In this document: piece by piece, positions 17,901 to 27,141 of the stretch
Position numbering within the stretch: position 1 is the stretch's first letter
Layout of the letters: each line of letters begins with the position of its first letter
Source: JBDWFY01 sp965275915
GTDB lineage: Bacteria; Pseudomonadota; Alphaproteobacteria; Rhizobiales; Stappiaceae
DNA length: 64,000 nt
Assembly (NCBI GenBank): GCA_965275915.1
Contig: CBDHYI010000008.1
Span: 1,488,001 to 1,552,000 of the forward strand
Direction of reading: 5' to 3'
Notes under the pieces: model-generated
What the model saw: the letters and a program-made list of their open reading frames with translations, nothing else
Databases searched by the model: none
What the model was told of the DNA's origin: nothing
Translations under genes and position numbers: made by a program

Positions 17901-20900
17901 ATGCCACGGTGCTTGAAACCAATGGCGGCGTCACCCGGACCGTGTCCCGCTATGCCGGTGATGGAACGACGCTGCTGACAAAGACGGTGACGCAGGAAAG
18001 CGATGACCGCCGCACCATGACGCTGAGCGAAGATGTCGACGGCGATGGCGTCTATGACCGGGTGACGGTGGCGGTTGAAGGCACGGACGGTGCCAAAACG
18101 ACGACGGTGACGACCTATAATGCCGATGGCAGTGTGATCGGGCAGACGGTTACGACGGTCAGCGCCAACGGTCTCATCACAACGGTCAAGAGCGATCTTG
18201 ACGGCGATCAGATTGCCGATGTGACATCGACCTATAAAACGGTTCTGAATGCCGACGGCAGCCGGACGACAACGGTTGATACTGACAATCCGAACCTGTC
18301 CGACCGCAGCTCTGTTGTCACCAAGGTCAGCGATGACGGTCTGGTGACGACTGTCAGCACGGACCGTGACGGGGATGGCACGAACGAGCGGGTTCAGACC
18401 GATACGACGGTTCTTGGAAATGATGGCAGTACCACACGAACGGTGGAAACGCGTTCCGCCGACGGTTCGCTGCTGACACGGTCGCAGACCGTGACAAGCG
18501 ATGACAGACTGACCGTTACAGCGAAAACGGATGCCGATGGCGATGGCACCTACGATCTGATTGCGAACACGCAGACGACGCTGCAGAACGATGGCAGCAC
18601 GGTCACGACCACCAGCCTGCGGGATGCTGTCGGAACGCTCAGAAACAGCCGGACGGAGACAGTCTCGGACAATCTGCGTTCGATCGTGACTGAGACGGAT
18701 GTCAATGGCGACGGGATCGTCGATGTCAGCGCGAGCCGCACCATTGCCGATAACGGCACAGTTCAGACAATCAGCTCCAGCTTTGCCGCGGACGGGTCGC
18801 TTCAGAGCCGTACCCGCCGGACTGAAAGCGATGACGGGCTTTCGGTCACGACAGAAAGCGACCGGGACGGTGACGGCACATACGAAACCCGCATCGAGGA
18901 TGTCAGCGTCCTCAATTCCAATGGATCGACCACCCGCACGGTCGACACAAAAGGACAAAACGGGACGCTTTACAGCCGCTCGGTTGTAACGGTCAGCGAC
19001 GATGGTCTGACAACGACAATTGCGAACGATTTTGATGGCGACGGTCTGAACGACCGCACATCGAGCCGGCAGACCGTCATTGCAAATGACGGCTCGTCCA
19101 CCACAACGGATGTGGTGAAGGCGCGGAACAATTCTAAGATCCGCTCTGAGACGGTTACCGTCAGCAGCGACGGCCGCACGACGACCCGGAAGATCGACGC
19201 GGACGGCAATGGTCAAAATGATGAAGAGACGGTCACCGTTCTTGGCAATGACGGCAAGACCACGGCCACATCCTCCTATCTCGATGCATCCGGAACCCTG
19301 ATCTCCAAAGTCATTCGCACTGTCTCAAGCGCCGGTCTGGAAGGGAGCTGGTCGATTGACCGGGACGGGGACGGCACGGTTGAGCTGGAAACCTCCGATG
19401 TCACGACCCTGTCAACCGACGGCAGCCGGACCCGTACGGTGACTCACCGTGACGGCCAGGGCACGCTGCTTGGAAAGGAGACCTACACTGTCTCCGATGA
19501 CGGCCTTCAGACCGGCGTCGATCTTGATCTTGATGGGGATGGCACCAACGAGTCAGAAACGGACGTTGCGACCAGCTTCGGCAATGACGGAAAAACGACG
19601 ATCAGCACCACAACCCACGATCACACTGGTGTTGTGACCGGCAGCATGACCCGGACGACAAGCGGCGACGGTCTTGAGGTTACACAAACCACCGACTTTA
19701 GCGGCGACGGCCATACCGACCGGGAAACAAGCCTTGTCAGAGGTGTCTCCGGTGGCTGGACGGAGACCATGCGGCAGTATGGTCCCTCAGCCTTGCTGCT
19801 GCGATCCGAAACCCTTGTCGTCAGCGCCGATGAGCGGTTGCGGACACAAACCGCCGATCTTGACGGGGACGGCACCGCCGACCGGGAGATGGCCACGCAG
19901 ATCGATCTCAACAAGGATGAGACGACCACCTATACCGACAGGGCCGGTGACGGCTCCAAGGAGGCGGAGATCACAAAGACGGTCTCGGCCAACGGGGCCA
20001 GGGAGGCGTACGCGTTTGATCTTGATGCCGATGGCGTGACGGACATCATGCGCGAAACCACCGTGGCGTACGATGCCGCCGGCAACGAAATCCGTCTTTA
20101 TCAGGAAACCTACGGCACGGACACGCTGCACTTCTCCAGCAAGACCACCACATCGGCCAACGGGCTGAGCTCGACCACCATGGTCGATTATGACGGCGAC
20201 GGCACCGACGATGCGACCACCGTCACCCAGACCACCTTCAATGCCGACGGCAGCACAAAGACGGTGACGGGCGACCAGTATGCCAACGGCACGCTGCGCT
20301 CCCGCTACACCGAGGAAGTCAGCGCCGACGGCCGCACGACCACGCGCTCCTATGACTTTGATGGTGACCAGAATAACGACAAGGTCGTTGTCACGGTCGT
20401 CAAGGCCGACGGCAGCCAGGTCATGACCGAGACCGGCTATGATGACAGCGGCACCGTCCTGAAAACCTTCGTCACGACAACCTCCGCGGATGGACTGGTC
20501 ACAACGATCCTCCGGGACGGCATTACCCAGACGATCACCCGCTCGCCTGTCGATAATGGCAGCTATGTCTGGGACAATGGCGTCACGTCGTCAGCCACAG
20601 ACACCCATATCACGGTCTCGCATGACGTCGATGCGCAGGGGCTTGAAACCTGGACGATGGCGTCGATCCTCAATGGTGTCACCACGAGCTTTGAAGCGCG
20701 GCTCGACAGTGCCGCCAAGGCGCGGATTCTGGAGGAAGCCGTCCGGATCTATGACAGCGTTCTGGACCGTGCGCTCGATGTCACGGAAGTCGAGGTTCTG
20801 GTTCAGTATGTCACAAACGGCCAGCTCGACCTGTCCGGCCTTGCCGGTGCGCTGCTGAGTTCGGCTGAATATACCACCCGCTACGGCACGCTGAACGATG

Positions 20901-22951
20901 CCGAGTTCATCAACCGGACCTTCCAGCACACCTTCGGCCGGGCGCCCTCGCTCGACGAGCTTGACGAGCATCTTGACGATCTTGCCGGGGGAACCCTCAC
21001 CCGCGCCGCTCTGGTGGCCACGCTTGCGGAATCCTCGGAGCACCTGGTGGTCGGCAACGGTCGCGGTGCGACCAACAATGTCGATGTGTTCCTGCTGCCG
21101 GTGGCGTTTGAGAGAAACACCGATGTCTCCCATTGGGAGCGGGTCGTCGAAAGCGTGGTTGGCGTGGTGCATGACCGGCAAGCGACGGCGACGGAACTCA
21201 GCAATTATGTCGACCGCCTGACGGACGGCACCGATACGCTGGATGACATCGTCACCGAATTGCTTGGCGGCACAGGAACAACCGCAAGCCTGAATGGACT
21301 GACCGGCGCGGCGCTGGTCGAGCGGGCCTTCCTCAACGGTTTTGGCCGCTATCCCACCGACCAGGAACTGCAGACCTGGCAGGACAACCTGTCATCCGGG
21401 TCGATTTCCACGGCCATGTTTGCGGCGGCGATTGCGAACAGCGTCGAGTATTGGTCATTGGATACCCAGCGCGGAACCGTGGGAAATGATACGCTGACAG
21501 GGACCGACCATAAAGATCGGTTACTTGGCGGCAACGGCAACGACATTTTGGATGGTGGTGCGGGCGACGACACGCTGTATGGCGGCGACGGCGACGACAG
21601 CTTAAGGGGGGGCGCCGGAGAAGATACGCTGTTTGGCGGGGACGGCAACGACAGAATCTATGATTCCGGGAGTGTATTATCTGGAAACCTGTACAAATTC
21701 AACGACGATACAATGTACGGAGGTGAGGGGGCCGACTCGCTTTACGGCGACGCAGTAGAGACGGGAGGTGACTTTTTTGTTGGCGGTGATGATGTTCTGA
21801 TCGGTGGGAGTGGCGAGGATTTCATCTACGGCGATGCGATCTATGGACTGAGAGGTACGGCTCGCGGCGGTAACGATATTCTAATGGGAGGCAAAGATAA
21901 CGATTGGCTTTTCGGCGATGTTGGTCTCGAAGGGCCTATAGTAGATACTGCTACCGCAGGAGATGATGAGCTCTTTGGCGGAGACGGAGATGACTGGCTT
22001 ATTGGAGATTCCGCTATTCGTTTGGCGGGTTTTGCTCGCGGCGGTAATGACACATTGATAGGCGGTGCAGGTAACGACAAACTGTATGGTGACGTTGGCG
22101 GCTTCCAGAGAACTGTTATTCGAGGTTCTGCCGTTGCGGGCGACGATGAGCTCTTTGGTGGTGCAGGTGACGACCAGCTTTACGGCGATACAAGTGGCAG
22201 TATTTTAGCCACAGCACGCGGTGGCGACGACACCCTCAATGGCGGCGAGGGTAATGATCTCCTGTATGGCGATGCTCCGGGAGTCGCATCAACTGCTACC
22301 CGCGGTGACGACACCTTCATATTCGACGTCAATTTCGGCAAAGACACCATCGGCGACTTCTCTGCCGGTGCCGGATCCCAGGACGTGATCGAGCTGAGCG
22401 GAATTCAGGGTCTTTCTTCCTATACCGAAGTCCTTGCCAAGGCGACCGATAACGGAACCGACACGACCATCACGCTTGACGCCGATAACTCAATCACCCT
22501 GAAAGGCGTCCTCGTCAGCGAACTGCATGAAGATGACTTCCGGTTTGTGCAGACTGGAATTGAAGCAACCGCAGACACATTGGTCGGTACAGTGAACCAC
22601 GATAAGTTGCTGGGACTTTCCGGCAATGACACCCTTAGTGGGGCGGCCGGAAACGATATACTAGACGGTGGAGCCGATGATGACAGTCTGACTGGAGGGT
22701 TGGGTGACGATGTCTTCATCTTCAAGGGGTCCGACTTCGGTCATGACACGGTGACGGACTTTGAAGCCGGAATGTCCGGTGGCGATGTCATCGAGTTCGA
22801 TACAGCTGTGTTCGGGGCCTATGCGGATCTTCTGGTCGCGGCAGCGGATAACGGCACCGATACGACAATTACAATTGATGCGGACTCCTCTGTTGTGCTG
22901 AAGAATGCCGTGATCGCCGATCTTCATCAGGATGATTTCCGGTTCGTCTGA
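14915..22951 (+). CDS. Giant RTX-type calcium-binding secreted protein (2678 aa)
   Basis: Order of parts: residues about 35-95 resemble the DUF6973 pattern (NAVKHAAVSA, FGHALEWW, NNHIGRE). Residues 170-360 are a Gly/Ser/Asn/Pro-rich linker. Residues 370-545 are an EF-hand-containing module (PIILDLDDDGLKV, SIFDTNGDGILSAADA) seen before repeats in large RTX proteins. Residues 585-1885 hold about 24 units of roughly 55 residues built on DxDGDGxxD loops and TVSxDGLTTT strands. Residues 1930-2185 are DUF4214-type helices. Residues 2190-2465 are GGxGxDxLYGGxGDD RTX repeats interleaved with YGDA...ARGG units. Two related end cassettes close with HEDDFRFV and HQDDFRFV. There is no Sec signal; RTX repeats and the C-terminus suggest type I secretion, with folding on external calcium. 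No ABC exporter genes are nearby. Role could be adhesin, S-layer-like or a contact toxin with the N-terminal domain as effector. Confidence 0.8.
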   Translation: MADETDVAPNWYFNWTEQNEFYEQRMNDAVSDIPLTPPQRNAVKHAAVSAIVADVEGYSTAYIFGHALEWWAPGTDHTKDLLNNHIGREVQKEFPGRTAVDYYRAMAHLAKDGYLQVGSRTLEREFGVSREKYYEIMTNRAIQRIKEEGLLGDPVEDGTGPLQPPGLHDGGGLVENPDDLPGTRGHQLHDGGGGGSLGDSLGNTGSLGGNSGSDRTQSLDASGFGRGSSAAQSSASSQGTGNGSTSGGSYWGGGNGFSPSGPSSGSNSNSGAGGGSSSNGSGNGSSGGGYSFPTPSPKPNYSSATPRSKPSSDDSSGGGSPYPSSSPSNQTPSDSTYGNPNAGGSTYGPEAPNNHNKDIPVAGSSRPGGPNYTPIILDLDDDGLKVTKLDQSTIFMDASGDGLKERIAWAASGDGVLFYDPDGHNAIVEKRQFIFTEWDPTATSDLEALASIFDTNGDGILSAADAAFALFKVLVTNVDGSTTVKTLTQLGITEINLTADATNIELSDGSVITGKTTFKRSDGTTGTVGDMSLAAEAKGYRVEQSEVTETNGDRVLTITAYELDGSIAYTIHSVTSSDGSQITNRYDDDGDGVVDRIQTIVRVTNADSSKTTTESNYAGNDLTTAVLQSVDVTTISADGLVETIERDSMGGGWYDEREVRTTNANGSLTIALSALAKNGSVINSLTETVSANGLQRVESIDEDGDGTADTVTTHTVTENADDSRTESISVKNSNASLRSSVTEDVSADNMSKTIKRDLDGDGDVDVLEELAVVVGTGGVTTSTLTVKNGDGSTRSSVKTVQSADALTKTTETDRDGDGDIDLKEVDATTINTDGSRQTTVTQTNTDGSVRSMRKTTLGADKVTSETWVDLNQNGTFETTDLVSSVVVDATTQDRTATSWTRNADGSVSAISTSVTSADGLQTTTKIDADADGDIDTTITDTTTVDTNGVATRTVQTRNQDLSLRASVSIETSADGLTTTTSTDVDGDGQIEEKVVDATVLETNGGVTRTVSRYAGDGTTLLTKTVTQESDDRRTMTLSEDVDGDGVYDRVTVAVEGTDGAKTTTVTTYNADGSVIGQTVTTVSANGLITTVKSDLDGDQIADVTSTYKTVLNADGSRTTTVDTDNPNLSDRSSVVTKVSDDGLVTTVSTDRDGDGTNERVQTDTTVLGNDGSTTRTVETRSADGSLLTRSQTVTSDDRLTVTAKTDADGDGTYDLIANTQTTLQNDGSTVTTTSLRDAVGTLRNSRTETVSDNLRSIVTETDVNGDGIVDVSASRTIADNGTVQTISSSFAADGSLQSRTRRTESDDGLSVTTESDRDGDGTYETRIEDVSVLNSNGSTTRTVDTKGQNGTLYSRSVVTVSDDGLTTTIANDFDGDGLNDRTSSRQTVIANDGSSTTTDVVKARNNSKIRSETVTVSSDGRTTTRKIDADGNGQNDEETVTVLGNDGKTTATSSYLDASGTLISKVIRTVSSAGLEGSWSIDRDGDGTVELETSDVTTLSTDGSRTRTVTHRDGQGTLLGKETYTVSDDGLQTGVDLDLDGDGTNESETDVATSFGNDGKTTISTTTHDHTGVVTGSMTRTTSGDGLEVTQTTDFSGDGHTDRETSLVRGVSGGWTETMRQYGPSALLLRSETLVVSADERLRTQTADLDGDGTADREMATQIDLNKDETTTYTDRAGDGSKEAEITKTVSANGAREAYAFDLDADGVTDIMRETTVAYDAAGNEIRLYQETYGTDTLHFSSKTTTSANGLSSTTMVDYDGDGTDDATTVTQTTFNADGSTKTVTGDQYANGTLRSRYTEEVSADGRTTTRSYDFDGDQNNDKVVVTVVKADGSQVMTETGYDDSGTVLKTFVTTTSADGLVTTILRDGITQTITRSPVDNGSYVWDNGVTSSATDTHITVSHDVDAQGLETWTMASILNGVTTSFEARLDSAAKARILEEAVRIYDSVLDRALDVTEVEVLVQYVTNGQLDLSGLAGALLSSAEYTTRYGTLNDAEFINRTFQHTFGRAPSLDELDEHLDDLAGGTLTRAALVATLAESSEHLVVGNGRGATNNVDVFLLPVAFERNTDVSHWERVVESVVGVVHDRQATATELSNYVDRLTDGTDTLDDIVTELLGGTGTTASLNGLTGAALVERAFLNGFGRYPTDQELQTWQDNLSSGSISTAMFAAAIANSVEYWSLDTQRGTVGNDTLTGTDHKDRLLGGNGNDILDGGAGDDTLYGGDGDDSLRGGAGEDTLFGGDGNDRIYDSGSVLSGNLYKFNDDTMYGGEGADSLYGDAVETGGDFFVGGDDVLIGGSGEDFIYGDAIYGLRGTARGGNDILMGGKDNDWLFGDVGLEGPIVDTATAGDDELFGGDGDDWLIGDSAIRLAGFARGGNDTLIGGAGNDKLYGDVGGFQRTVIRGSAVAGDDELFGGAGDDQLYGDTSGSILATARGGDDTLNGGEGNDLLYGDAPGVASTATRGDDTFIFDVNFGKDTIGDFSAGAGSQDVIELSGIQGLSSYTEVLAKATDNGTDTTITLDADNSITLKGVLVSELHEDDFRFVQTGIEATADTLVGTVNHDKLLGLSGNDTLSGAAGNDILDGGADDDSLTGGLGDDVFIFKGSDFGHDTVTDFEAGMSGGDVIEFDTAVFGAYADLLVAAADNGTDTTITIDADSSVVLKNAVIADLHQDDFRFV
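16670..20570 (+). repeat. About 24 tandem EF-hand-like protein repeats
   Basis: Each unit of roughly 165 bases encodes a calcium-loop motif such as DRDGDGTNE or DVDGDGVYD, a run of T/S-rich strands, NADGS-type turns and a TVSxDGL motif. Units are clearly homologous but diverged at the DNA level, with no near-identical neighbours, so recent slippage is not evident. Strong codon bias keeps the minus strand stop-free for over 3 kb. Confidence 0.75.
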
Positions 22952-22981
22952 GTGAATGATGCCGCCAGTGGATAAAGGGGC

Positions 22982-23008
22982 GCATCGGCAGTCATCGGCT
23001 GCCGATGC
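22982..23008 (+). terminator. Hairpin after the giant gene
   Basis: GCATCGGCAG (22982-22991) and CTGCCGATGC (22999-23008) form a perfect 10-bp stem with a 7-base loop, 30 bases after the stop codon. It is followed by AACGTTATTCTT, not a clean T run. Confidence 0.5.
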
Positions 23009-23157
23009 AACGTTATTCTTGAAGTCGGCCGATCTTTTGCATGATCGCAACCGATCTGATGATGATTTTGCCTTTGCCGGCGGGTTGATCTGCCGGCGGT
23101 GCCTTTAATCGGGATGAGACTTGCAGCCTTTCTGTCCGGGTGGCGAAGGTTAGGTGT

Positions 23158-24078
23158 TCAGCTCTCATCCCCTTCAAGCTCATCTGACAGCCATGCGATC
23201 AGCTTGTCGGTATCCTTATGCCTGTTACGCGCTGTTCCCAGAAACACGGAGAGGTCGGCGGGCCGGGCAACAAACTCCTTGCAGGGTCTGATGAGTTTTC
23301 GATCCTTGATCATGCCTTCCGTCGTGCGCCTCCACCCCAGTGCTATGCCCTGGCCTGAAACGGCGGCCTGAAGCGCCAGCGGATAGCTGTCGAAGTGGAT
23401 CAGGTGGCCCGGTTTTGCCGCAGCTGCGCCGACCGCCTCAAACCAGTCCGACCATTCCATCCAGTCCTGCGGAACGACACGATGGGACAACAGCGGATAG
23501 TCCGTAAGCCGTTCCGGCCGCAGGGGGCGGTTTTCCGGCAGGACAAGCTCGGGCGAGCAGACCGGGAATATCTCGTCAGCCGCCGTGAAAACCAGTCGCG
23601 CGGTTCCGGAAGGACGGCCTGACGTTTGTATGGCGACATCGAATTGCTCCGCCGCCTCCGTGATCGGCTTGAGGGAACTGACGACCCGGATTTCAACGCC
23701 CGGGTGGCATTGGTGAAACCGGTTGAGCCTGGGCATCAGCCAGTAAAATGCCTCGCACAACTGGCAGTGCAGGACCAGTTCTTCCGCTCGTCTGCCGCCG
23801 CGAAGAAAGACCACTTCTTCGGCAATGTCCGAGAGGGCCGCACTCACAACATTGCCAAATCTGCGTCCTTCCTCGGTCAGAAAGACCGCGCGGTTGCGGC
23901 GCTCAAAAAGTCTGGTCTCAAGCTCCTGCTCAAGCTGCGCCACCTGCTTGCTGACGGCGGTCTGCGTCATGCCGAGTTCATCGGCCGCCCGTGAGAAACT
24001 CTCAAGGCGCGCCGCAGCCTCAAACGGTCTGAGGCGGGATAAGGGCGGCAGTTGGCGTGGTCTGTTTTGTATAACCAT
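23158..24078 (-). CDS. LysR-type transcriptional regulator (GcvA-like)
   Basis: The 306-residue protein has the N-terminal winged HTH (RLRPFEAAARLESFSRAADELGMTQTAVSKQVAQLE, here split by its two helices) and a substrate-binding domain (LVLHCQLCEAFYWLMPRLNRFHQCHPGVEI). The GcvA-like features are the 'LPPLSRLRPFEAAARLESF' start and the SDW-type aromatic pocket. It is divergent from the DMT transporter at 24224 with about 145 bases between starts, the usual arrangement for a LysR regulator and its target. The inducer is unknown. Confidence 0.88.
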   Translation of the reverse strand: MVIQNRPRQLPPLSRLRPFEAAARLESFSRAADELGMTQTAVSKQVAQLEQELETRLFERRNRAVFLTEEGRRFGNVVSAALSDIAEEVVFLRGGRRAEELVLHCQLCEAFYWLMPRLNRFHQCHPGVEIRVVSSLKPITEAAEQFDVAIQTSGRPSGTARLVFTAADEIFPVCSPELVLPENRPLRPERLTDYPLLSHRVVPQDWMEWSDWFEAVGAAAAKPGHLIHFDSYPLALQAAVSGQGIALGWRRTTEGMIKDRKLIRPCKEFVARPADLSVFLGTARNRHKDTDKLIAWLSDELEGDES

Positions 24079-24223
24079 GAGTTATGCAAATACATCAAAA
24101 AGTCGCTTTTTTACAGAGCTCATTCATGAACAATAGGACATCAAACATTCAACAAAGCCGTTTTGGCGGGGTTTGAGCGCATCGCGTTGACACCGGGTTA
24201 TTCCAGGCAAGGAGCAATCGTTT

Positions 24224-25174
24224 ATGTCGCCGACCAATGCCGGACTGATTTTCTGCCTGTCGTTTGTCACCCTGGAAGCTTTCCAGGCCGTTTATCTTGG
24301 GAGTGTGTTCCAGAAAGCGGACTCCTTCGCTGTGGGCAGTTGGGTCTTCGGCATCTCCGTTCTGGGATGCACGCTGGCGACCGCGATCGTGCGCCCTGCC
24401 GAACTGCTGGCCTCACTGCGGGCCTGGAGGATCGTTGCTGCTCTCAACGTGTTCGCGGCTCTTGCCTGGAGCACCTATTTCATTGCCATTCAGCTTGTTG
24501 AACCGGCGGTCGTGTTTACGATTTTTTCCGGGATGGTACCGCTGGCGACTGTCGCGGCGGGATGGGCCGGAGTGCCGGAGGCATCGGTTCCGAAACTGCG
24601 ACTTGTAAAAGTGGGAAACATGCTGATCTTCGTCTCGATACTCATGCTCGGGGTGATGACGATGCTGGGATTTTCCGGGTTCGTGCGCGGCGGCTGGTTT
24701 GCCGGTCTTGCCGGGTCACTGCTGTCTGCGGTCTCCGGAGGGTTCACCGGCTTGGTCATTCTGTTTTCGGTGCGCTTAAATCGTCGCGGCGTCGGCCCGC
24801 TGGCACAGTTCGGGCTTCGGTTTATCCTCTATACGCTGGCGGCGGTCACAGCATTCCATCTGGGACTGGACGACAAAGGCAAACCGCTTCCGGCCCTCGA
24901 CATGGCATGGATTGTCCTTATCGGTCTGCTGGTCATCGCCTTTCCGCTTTATCTCGTCCAGAAAGCAATCCCGCTGCTGCATTCTTCTACCATAGCGGCA
25001 ATAACCGCCCTCGGACCCGCCATCGTTTTCCTCATGCAGCTGTTTGACGGCCGCGTGGATTACGCACCCGCGACGCTCGCCGGGCTGTCGATTTATATTC
25101 TGGGCGCCTTGCTGGCCGTCTTTGGCGCAACCCGGTCTGCCACCGGCCGGGTGGCCGGTCAGGAACATCGATAG
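24224..25174 (+). CDS. DMT-superfamily (EamA-like) membrane transporter
   Basis: The 316-residue product has about ten hydrophobic segments in two halves, as in drug/metabolite transporters. Examples are GLIFCLSFVTLEAFQAVYLG, LIFVSILMLGVMTMLGFSG, FAGLAGSLLSAVSGGFTGLVI and ATLAGLSIYILGALLAVFGA. The second half ends with the typical STIAAITALGPAIVFLMQLF. Substrates of such carriers range from amino acids to drugs and cannot be read from sequence. Divergent transcription from the LysR gene suggests inducible export. The ATG at 24224 follows AAGGAGCAATCG. Confidence 0.75.
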   Translation: MSPTNAGLIFCLSFVTLEAFQAVYLGSVFQKADSFAVGSWVFGISVLGCTLATAIVRPAELLASLRAWRIVAALNVFAALAWSTYFIAIQLVEPAVVFTIFSGMVPLATVAAGWAGVPEASVPKLRLVKVGNMLIFVSILMLGVMTMLGFSGFVRGGWFAGLAGSLLSAVSGGFTGLVILFSVRLNRRGVGPLAQFGLRFILYTLAAVTAFHLGLDDKGKPLPALDMAWIVLIGLLVIAFPLYLVQKAIPLLHSSTIAAITALGPAIVFLMQLFDGRVDYAPATLAGLSIYILGALLAVFGATRSATGRVAGQEHR

Positions 25175-25273
25175 CGGGTTGCCGTTGGCACCGGGAGCGG
25201 CGGAAGGACGGAATGGAGACGGACCTGCAGCGGCGCTGCGGGGCGGTGATGGCCTGACGTCCGCAGGACGACC

Positions 25274-26323
25274 TTACGTTCCGAGGCGTTCCCAGACAGT
25301 CATCTCACAGCGTTCTTCCAGGAAATTATAGGGGTACGGCAGGGAGGCGGCCGAGCTGACCCCGGTCAGTTCGTCCAATTCCGACCGCGTCGGACTGAAA
25401 TCCACGGCAGTCAGATTGTCCTCCAACTGACCTGGCGTGCGCGCACCAAGGAGCACGGACGCAACGCCCGGTCTGGACGCCACCCACGCCAACGCCACAT
25501 GTGCGATTGGACGATTGTTTCGATCCGCAATCGTCTGAAGCGCATTAAGGACGGCATAGGTTCGTTCTGTGTTCCTGAAGTCATAGCCGTCGCCGCGCTC
25601 GGGATCTTCGCCCAATCGGGTTGCGCCGCCGGGTCTTTCTTGCGCATTGTATTTTCCGGTCAGCCAGCCCCCGCCCAGTGGAGACCAGGGCGTCAAGGCA
25701 ATATTGTTTTCAAGACAGCAGGGCAGGACCTCGAATTCGATCCCCCGCTCAAGCAGGTTGTATTGAGGTTGCAGCGCCACCGGCAAGGGAAGGTTGTTTG
25801 CCCCGGCGGTGGAGATGATTTTTTGCAGCTGCCAGCCGGACACGTTCGACCAGCCGATATTGTGGATCTTTCCCGCGCTCACCAGGTCGCCCAGTGTGGC
25901 AAGAGTGTCAAAGACGTCCTTGTGCGTGTCCCAGCCATGAATGAAATAGAGGTCGATTGCATCCACTTTGAGGCGCTTCAAACTCGCATCGACCGACCGG
26001 ACGAGGCTGCGGCGGGAGGCGCCATAGCTCCCCGCAGGCGGCGCGAAACGTCCTTTGGTCGCAACGATCATGTCGTCAAGGCCGCCACGCTGTCGGCCCC
26101 ACTTTCCGATCATTTCTTCCGACAGGCCGCCGCTGTACCCGTCTGCGGTGTCAATGAAGGTGCCGCCGTAATCCTTGAACATGTCAAGCTGGCGAAATGC
26201 ATCGGCTTCGTCTGTTTCTGTTCCGAATGTCATTGTTCCCAAAGCGAATTTGGAAACCACCGGTCCCCGGCTGCCTAACGGATTTAACGGCATTGTCTTA
26301 ACTGTGCTCTGTTGTCCAGACAT
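25274..26323 (-). CDS. Aldo/keto reductase
   Basis: The 349-residue enzyme has the AKR barrel features: FALGTMTFGT near the start, the catalytic Asp/Tyr in GTFIDTADGYSGG, the Lys in IVATKGRF and the His in LYFIHGWD. The NADP-binding residues follow near the end (SVLLGARTPGQLEDNLTAV). The substrate is unknown; related bacterial AKRs act on sugars or aldehydes. The start at 26323 is supported by GGAGGAGC seven bases upstream. Its first 40 bases overlap the 3' end of the DUF1194 gene on the same strand, suggesting translational coupling. Confidence 0.88.
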   Translation of the reverse strand: MSGQQSTVKTMPLNPLGSRGPVVSKFALGTMTFGTETDEADAFRQLDMFKDYGGTFIDTADGYSGGLSEEMIGKWGRQRGGLDDMIVATKGRFAPPAGSYGASRRSLVRSVDASLKRLKVDAIDLYFIHGWDTHKDVFDTLATLGDLVSAGKIHNIGWSNVSGWQLQKIISTAGANNLPLPVALQPQYNLLERGIEFEVLPCCLENNIALTPWSPLGGGWLTGKYNAQERPGGATRLGEDPERGDGYDFRNTERTYAVLNALQTIADRNNRPIAHVALAWVASRPGVASVLLGARTPGQLEDNLTAVDFSPTRSELDELTGVSSAASLPYPYNFLEERCEMTVWERLGT

Positions 26324-27141
26324 AAAGCTCCTCCAATGCGGATCTCGGATGCGACGTCATTTCCGGATGGTGTCCCGATGCGATTTGCGGTTCGCGACTG
26401 CGGTGTTACTCCGGCAACCGGCGCTGACTTTATTTCGCGGATCAGCTTGCGTTTGATCGCATCGGCGAAATCGGCATAGGATCCCACCGCCATCACAAAG
26501 GCATCGTCGCCTCCGATGACATGGTTGCGGAAATAGCCGATGAGGTCTTCGTCGTCGTCGAGCACTGCAAGCCCATTGATGGTGATGCCGCGGGCGACGA
26601 TATCGTCCCGTCTCGCTCCGGGATGCGGGCCCTGATTGGACCGCTCGTCGGACGAGATGTCGATGACACGCCGCCGGCCGGCATAGGCGTTGGTGTCGAG
26701 GAGCGTGGCGGCATGTTCCATGGCCGAGCCCGTGGCGGTGCCGAAGGTGGCGAACCGGCGCGCCTGATTTTCGATCGCAACGGCAAAAGCCTCCGCCTCG
26801 GCCTGCGTGCGCACCTGCACCCAGGGCACCACGACAACCTGCTGAAAAGCGGCGCTCCAATGGACGAATGTTACTGCAATGCCGCCTCCGCCGAGGCTCC
26901 TTATGGCGTCGATCACGCCAGGGTCGCGAAACGCATTGGCGTAGCCGCTGACCTGCAGGTCGAACTCGGAGCCCCGAATGCTCGAGGATGCATCGGCGGC
27001 CAGAACCAGTTCCAGTTCCACGCCGATCTCCGGTTCGCGGGCGTGGGCCGCAGGCCCGGTCAAAAAAATGAGGATATAGAGGCAGGCAAGAAAGGTCCTG
27101 ATGTGGTCGCGGATTTTAATCGCAGAAAGAGTGTCTGTCAT
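26284..27141 (-). CDS. DUF1194 / von Willebrand-type exported protein
   Basis: The 285-residue product has a signal sequence (FLACLYILIFLTGPAAHA) followed by a VWA-like fold. ELVLAADASSSIRGSEFD carries the DxSxS metal-binding (MIDAS) motif, and RRVIDISSDERSNQG gives the second metal side. This is the DUF1194 family, common in Hyphomicrobiales and Rhodobacterales and functionally uncharacterised. It probably binds a protein partner through a divalent ion in the periplasm. It shares its mRNA with the downstream aldo/keto reductase. Confidence 0.82.
   Translation of the reverse strand: MTDTLSAIKIRDHIRTFLACLYILIFLTGPAAHAREPEIGVELELVLAADASSSIRGSEFDLQVSGYANAFRDPGVIDAIRSLGGGGIAVTFVHWSAAFQQVVVVPWVQVRTQAEAEAFAVAIENQARRFATFGTATGSAMEHAATLLDTNAYAGRRRVIDISSDERSNQGPHPGARRDDIVARGITINGLAVLDDDEDLIGYFRNHVIGGDDAFVMAVGSYADFADAIKRKLIREIKSAPVAGVTPQSRTANRIGTPSGNDVASEIRIGGALCLDNRAQLRQCR

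Noticed and set aside
16043..19216. A 1057-codon open frame on the minus strand inside the giant calcium-binding gene
   Set aside because: It mirrors the repeat array; strong codon bias and Thr/Asp-rich repeats keep the antisense frame free of stops. It has no ribosome site or plausible protein composition.
21490..22310. Tandem glycine-rich repeats as a CRISPR or microsatellite
   Set aside because: They encode RTX nonapeptides in frame and vary at synonymous positions; there are no spacers.
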